Source: Owenia fusiformis (Eukaryota; Annelida; Polychaeta; Sabellida; Oweniidae). From it: DNA of 64,000 bases. A program made the position numbers and the translations under genes. This document shows positions 64,000 to 64,000 of the stretch, in pieces (position 1 is the first letter of the stretch; the number at the start of each line of letters is the position of its first letter). The DNA is taken from positions 1,729,169-1,793,168 of the forward strand of contig CAIIXF020000010.1 in assembly GCA_903813345.2 (NCBI GenBank), read 5' to 3'. The notes under the pieces were generated by a model, which saw nothing but the letters and a program-made list of their open reading frames with translations, did no database searches and was not told the DNA's origin.

Positions 64000-64000
64000 A

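Noticed and set aside
1-64000. tRNA or rRNA genes
   Set aside because: I saw no cloverleaf with A/B boxes and no conserved rRNA segment; a covariance-model scan would be needed to exclude them.

Overview
The window is eukaryotic, AT-rich and dominated by introns and repeats. Genes consist of short exons with GT/AG junctions, and palindromic DNA transposons are everywhere. I rebuilt the gene models by hand from splice sites and reading-frame phase. The gene set is a motor-neuron survival protein (SMN), a GPI-anchored lachesin/IgLON-like cell adhesion molecule, a radial spoke head protein and a DENN-domain Rab exchange factor. This points to a marine invertebrate animal, probably a lophotrochozoan such as a mollusc, annelid or brachiopod. 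The sequence alone does not identify the species.

Layout. Bases 1-1157: upstream DNA with a CACGTG/ETS motif pair. 1158-11704 (+): SMN, 9 exons, 280 aa. Its 6.6 kb first intron holds a large inverted-repeat element (about 1785-7262) that carries a dead Tc1 transposon, a degenerate satellite and three perfect RFX X-box motifs. 11705-12390: SMN 3' region with a tandem duplication that includes a polyadenylation signal. 14425-20694 (+): three-Ig GPI-anchored adhesion protein, 8 exons, 380 aa, with a repeated splice acceptor. 24675-32329 (-): RSPH1, 7 exons, 332 aa, with MORN repeats and an X-box upstream. 32843-35817 (+): a secreted precursor that I do not recognise, 7 exons, 385 aa. It has a signal peptide, a helical region, an Asp/Glu/Ser block, a furin-type RRVRR site and a cationic, cysteine-free 83-residue tail. 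35818-62930: a long gene-poor region with several palindromic elements (hAT-like, TTAA-flanked and foldback) and a 52-bp minisatellite. 62945-63240 (+): first coding exon of a DENND4/Crag-type gene that continues past the window.

The genes do not form a pathway. RSPH1 and the secreted precursor are divergent neighbours with 513 bp between their start codons. The most novel item is the secreted precursor, whose layout resembles a processed cationic host-defence peptide. Others are a four-fold in-frame duplicated 3' splice site in the adhesion gene, a foldback element with repeated CGTCACCGTACAG motifs, and X-box motifs carried by a transposon inside SMN intron 1.
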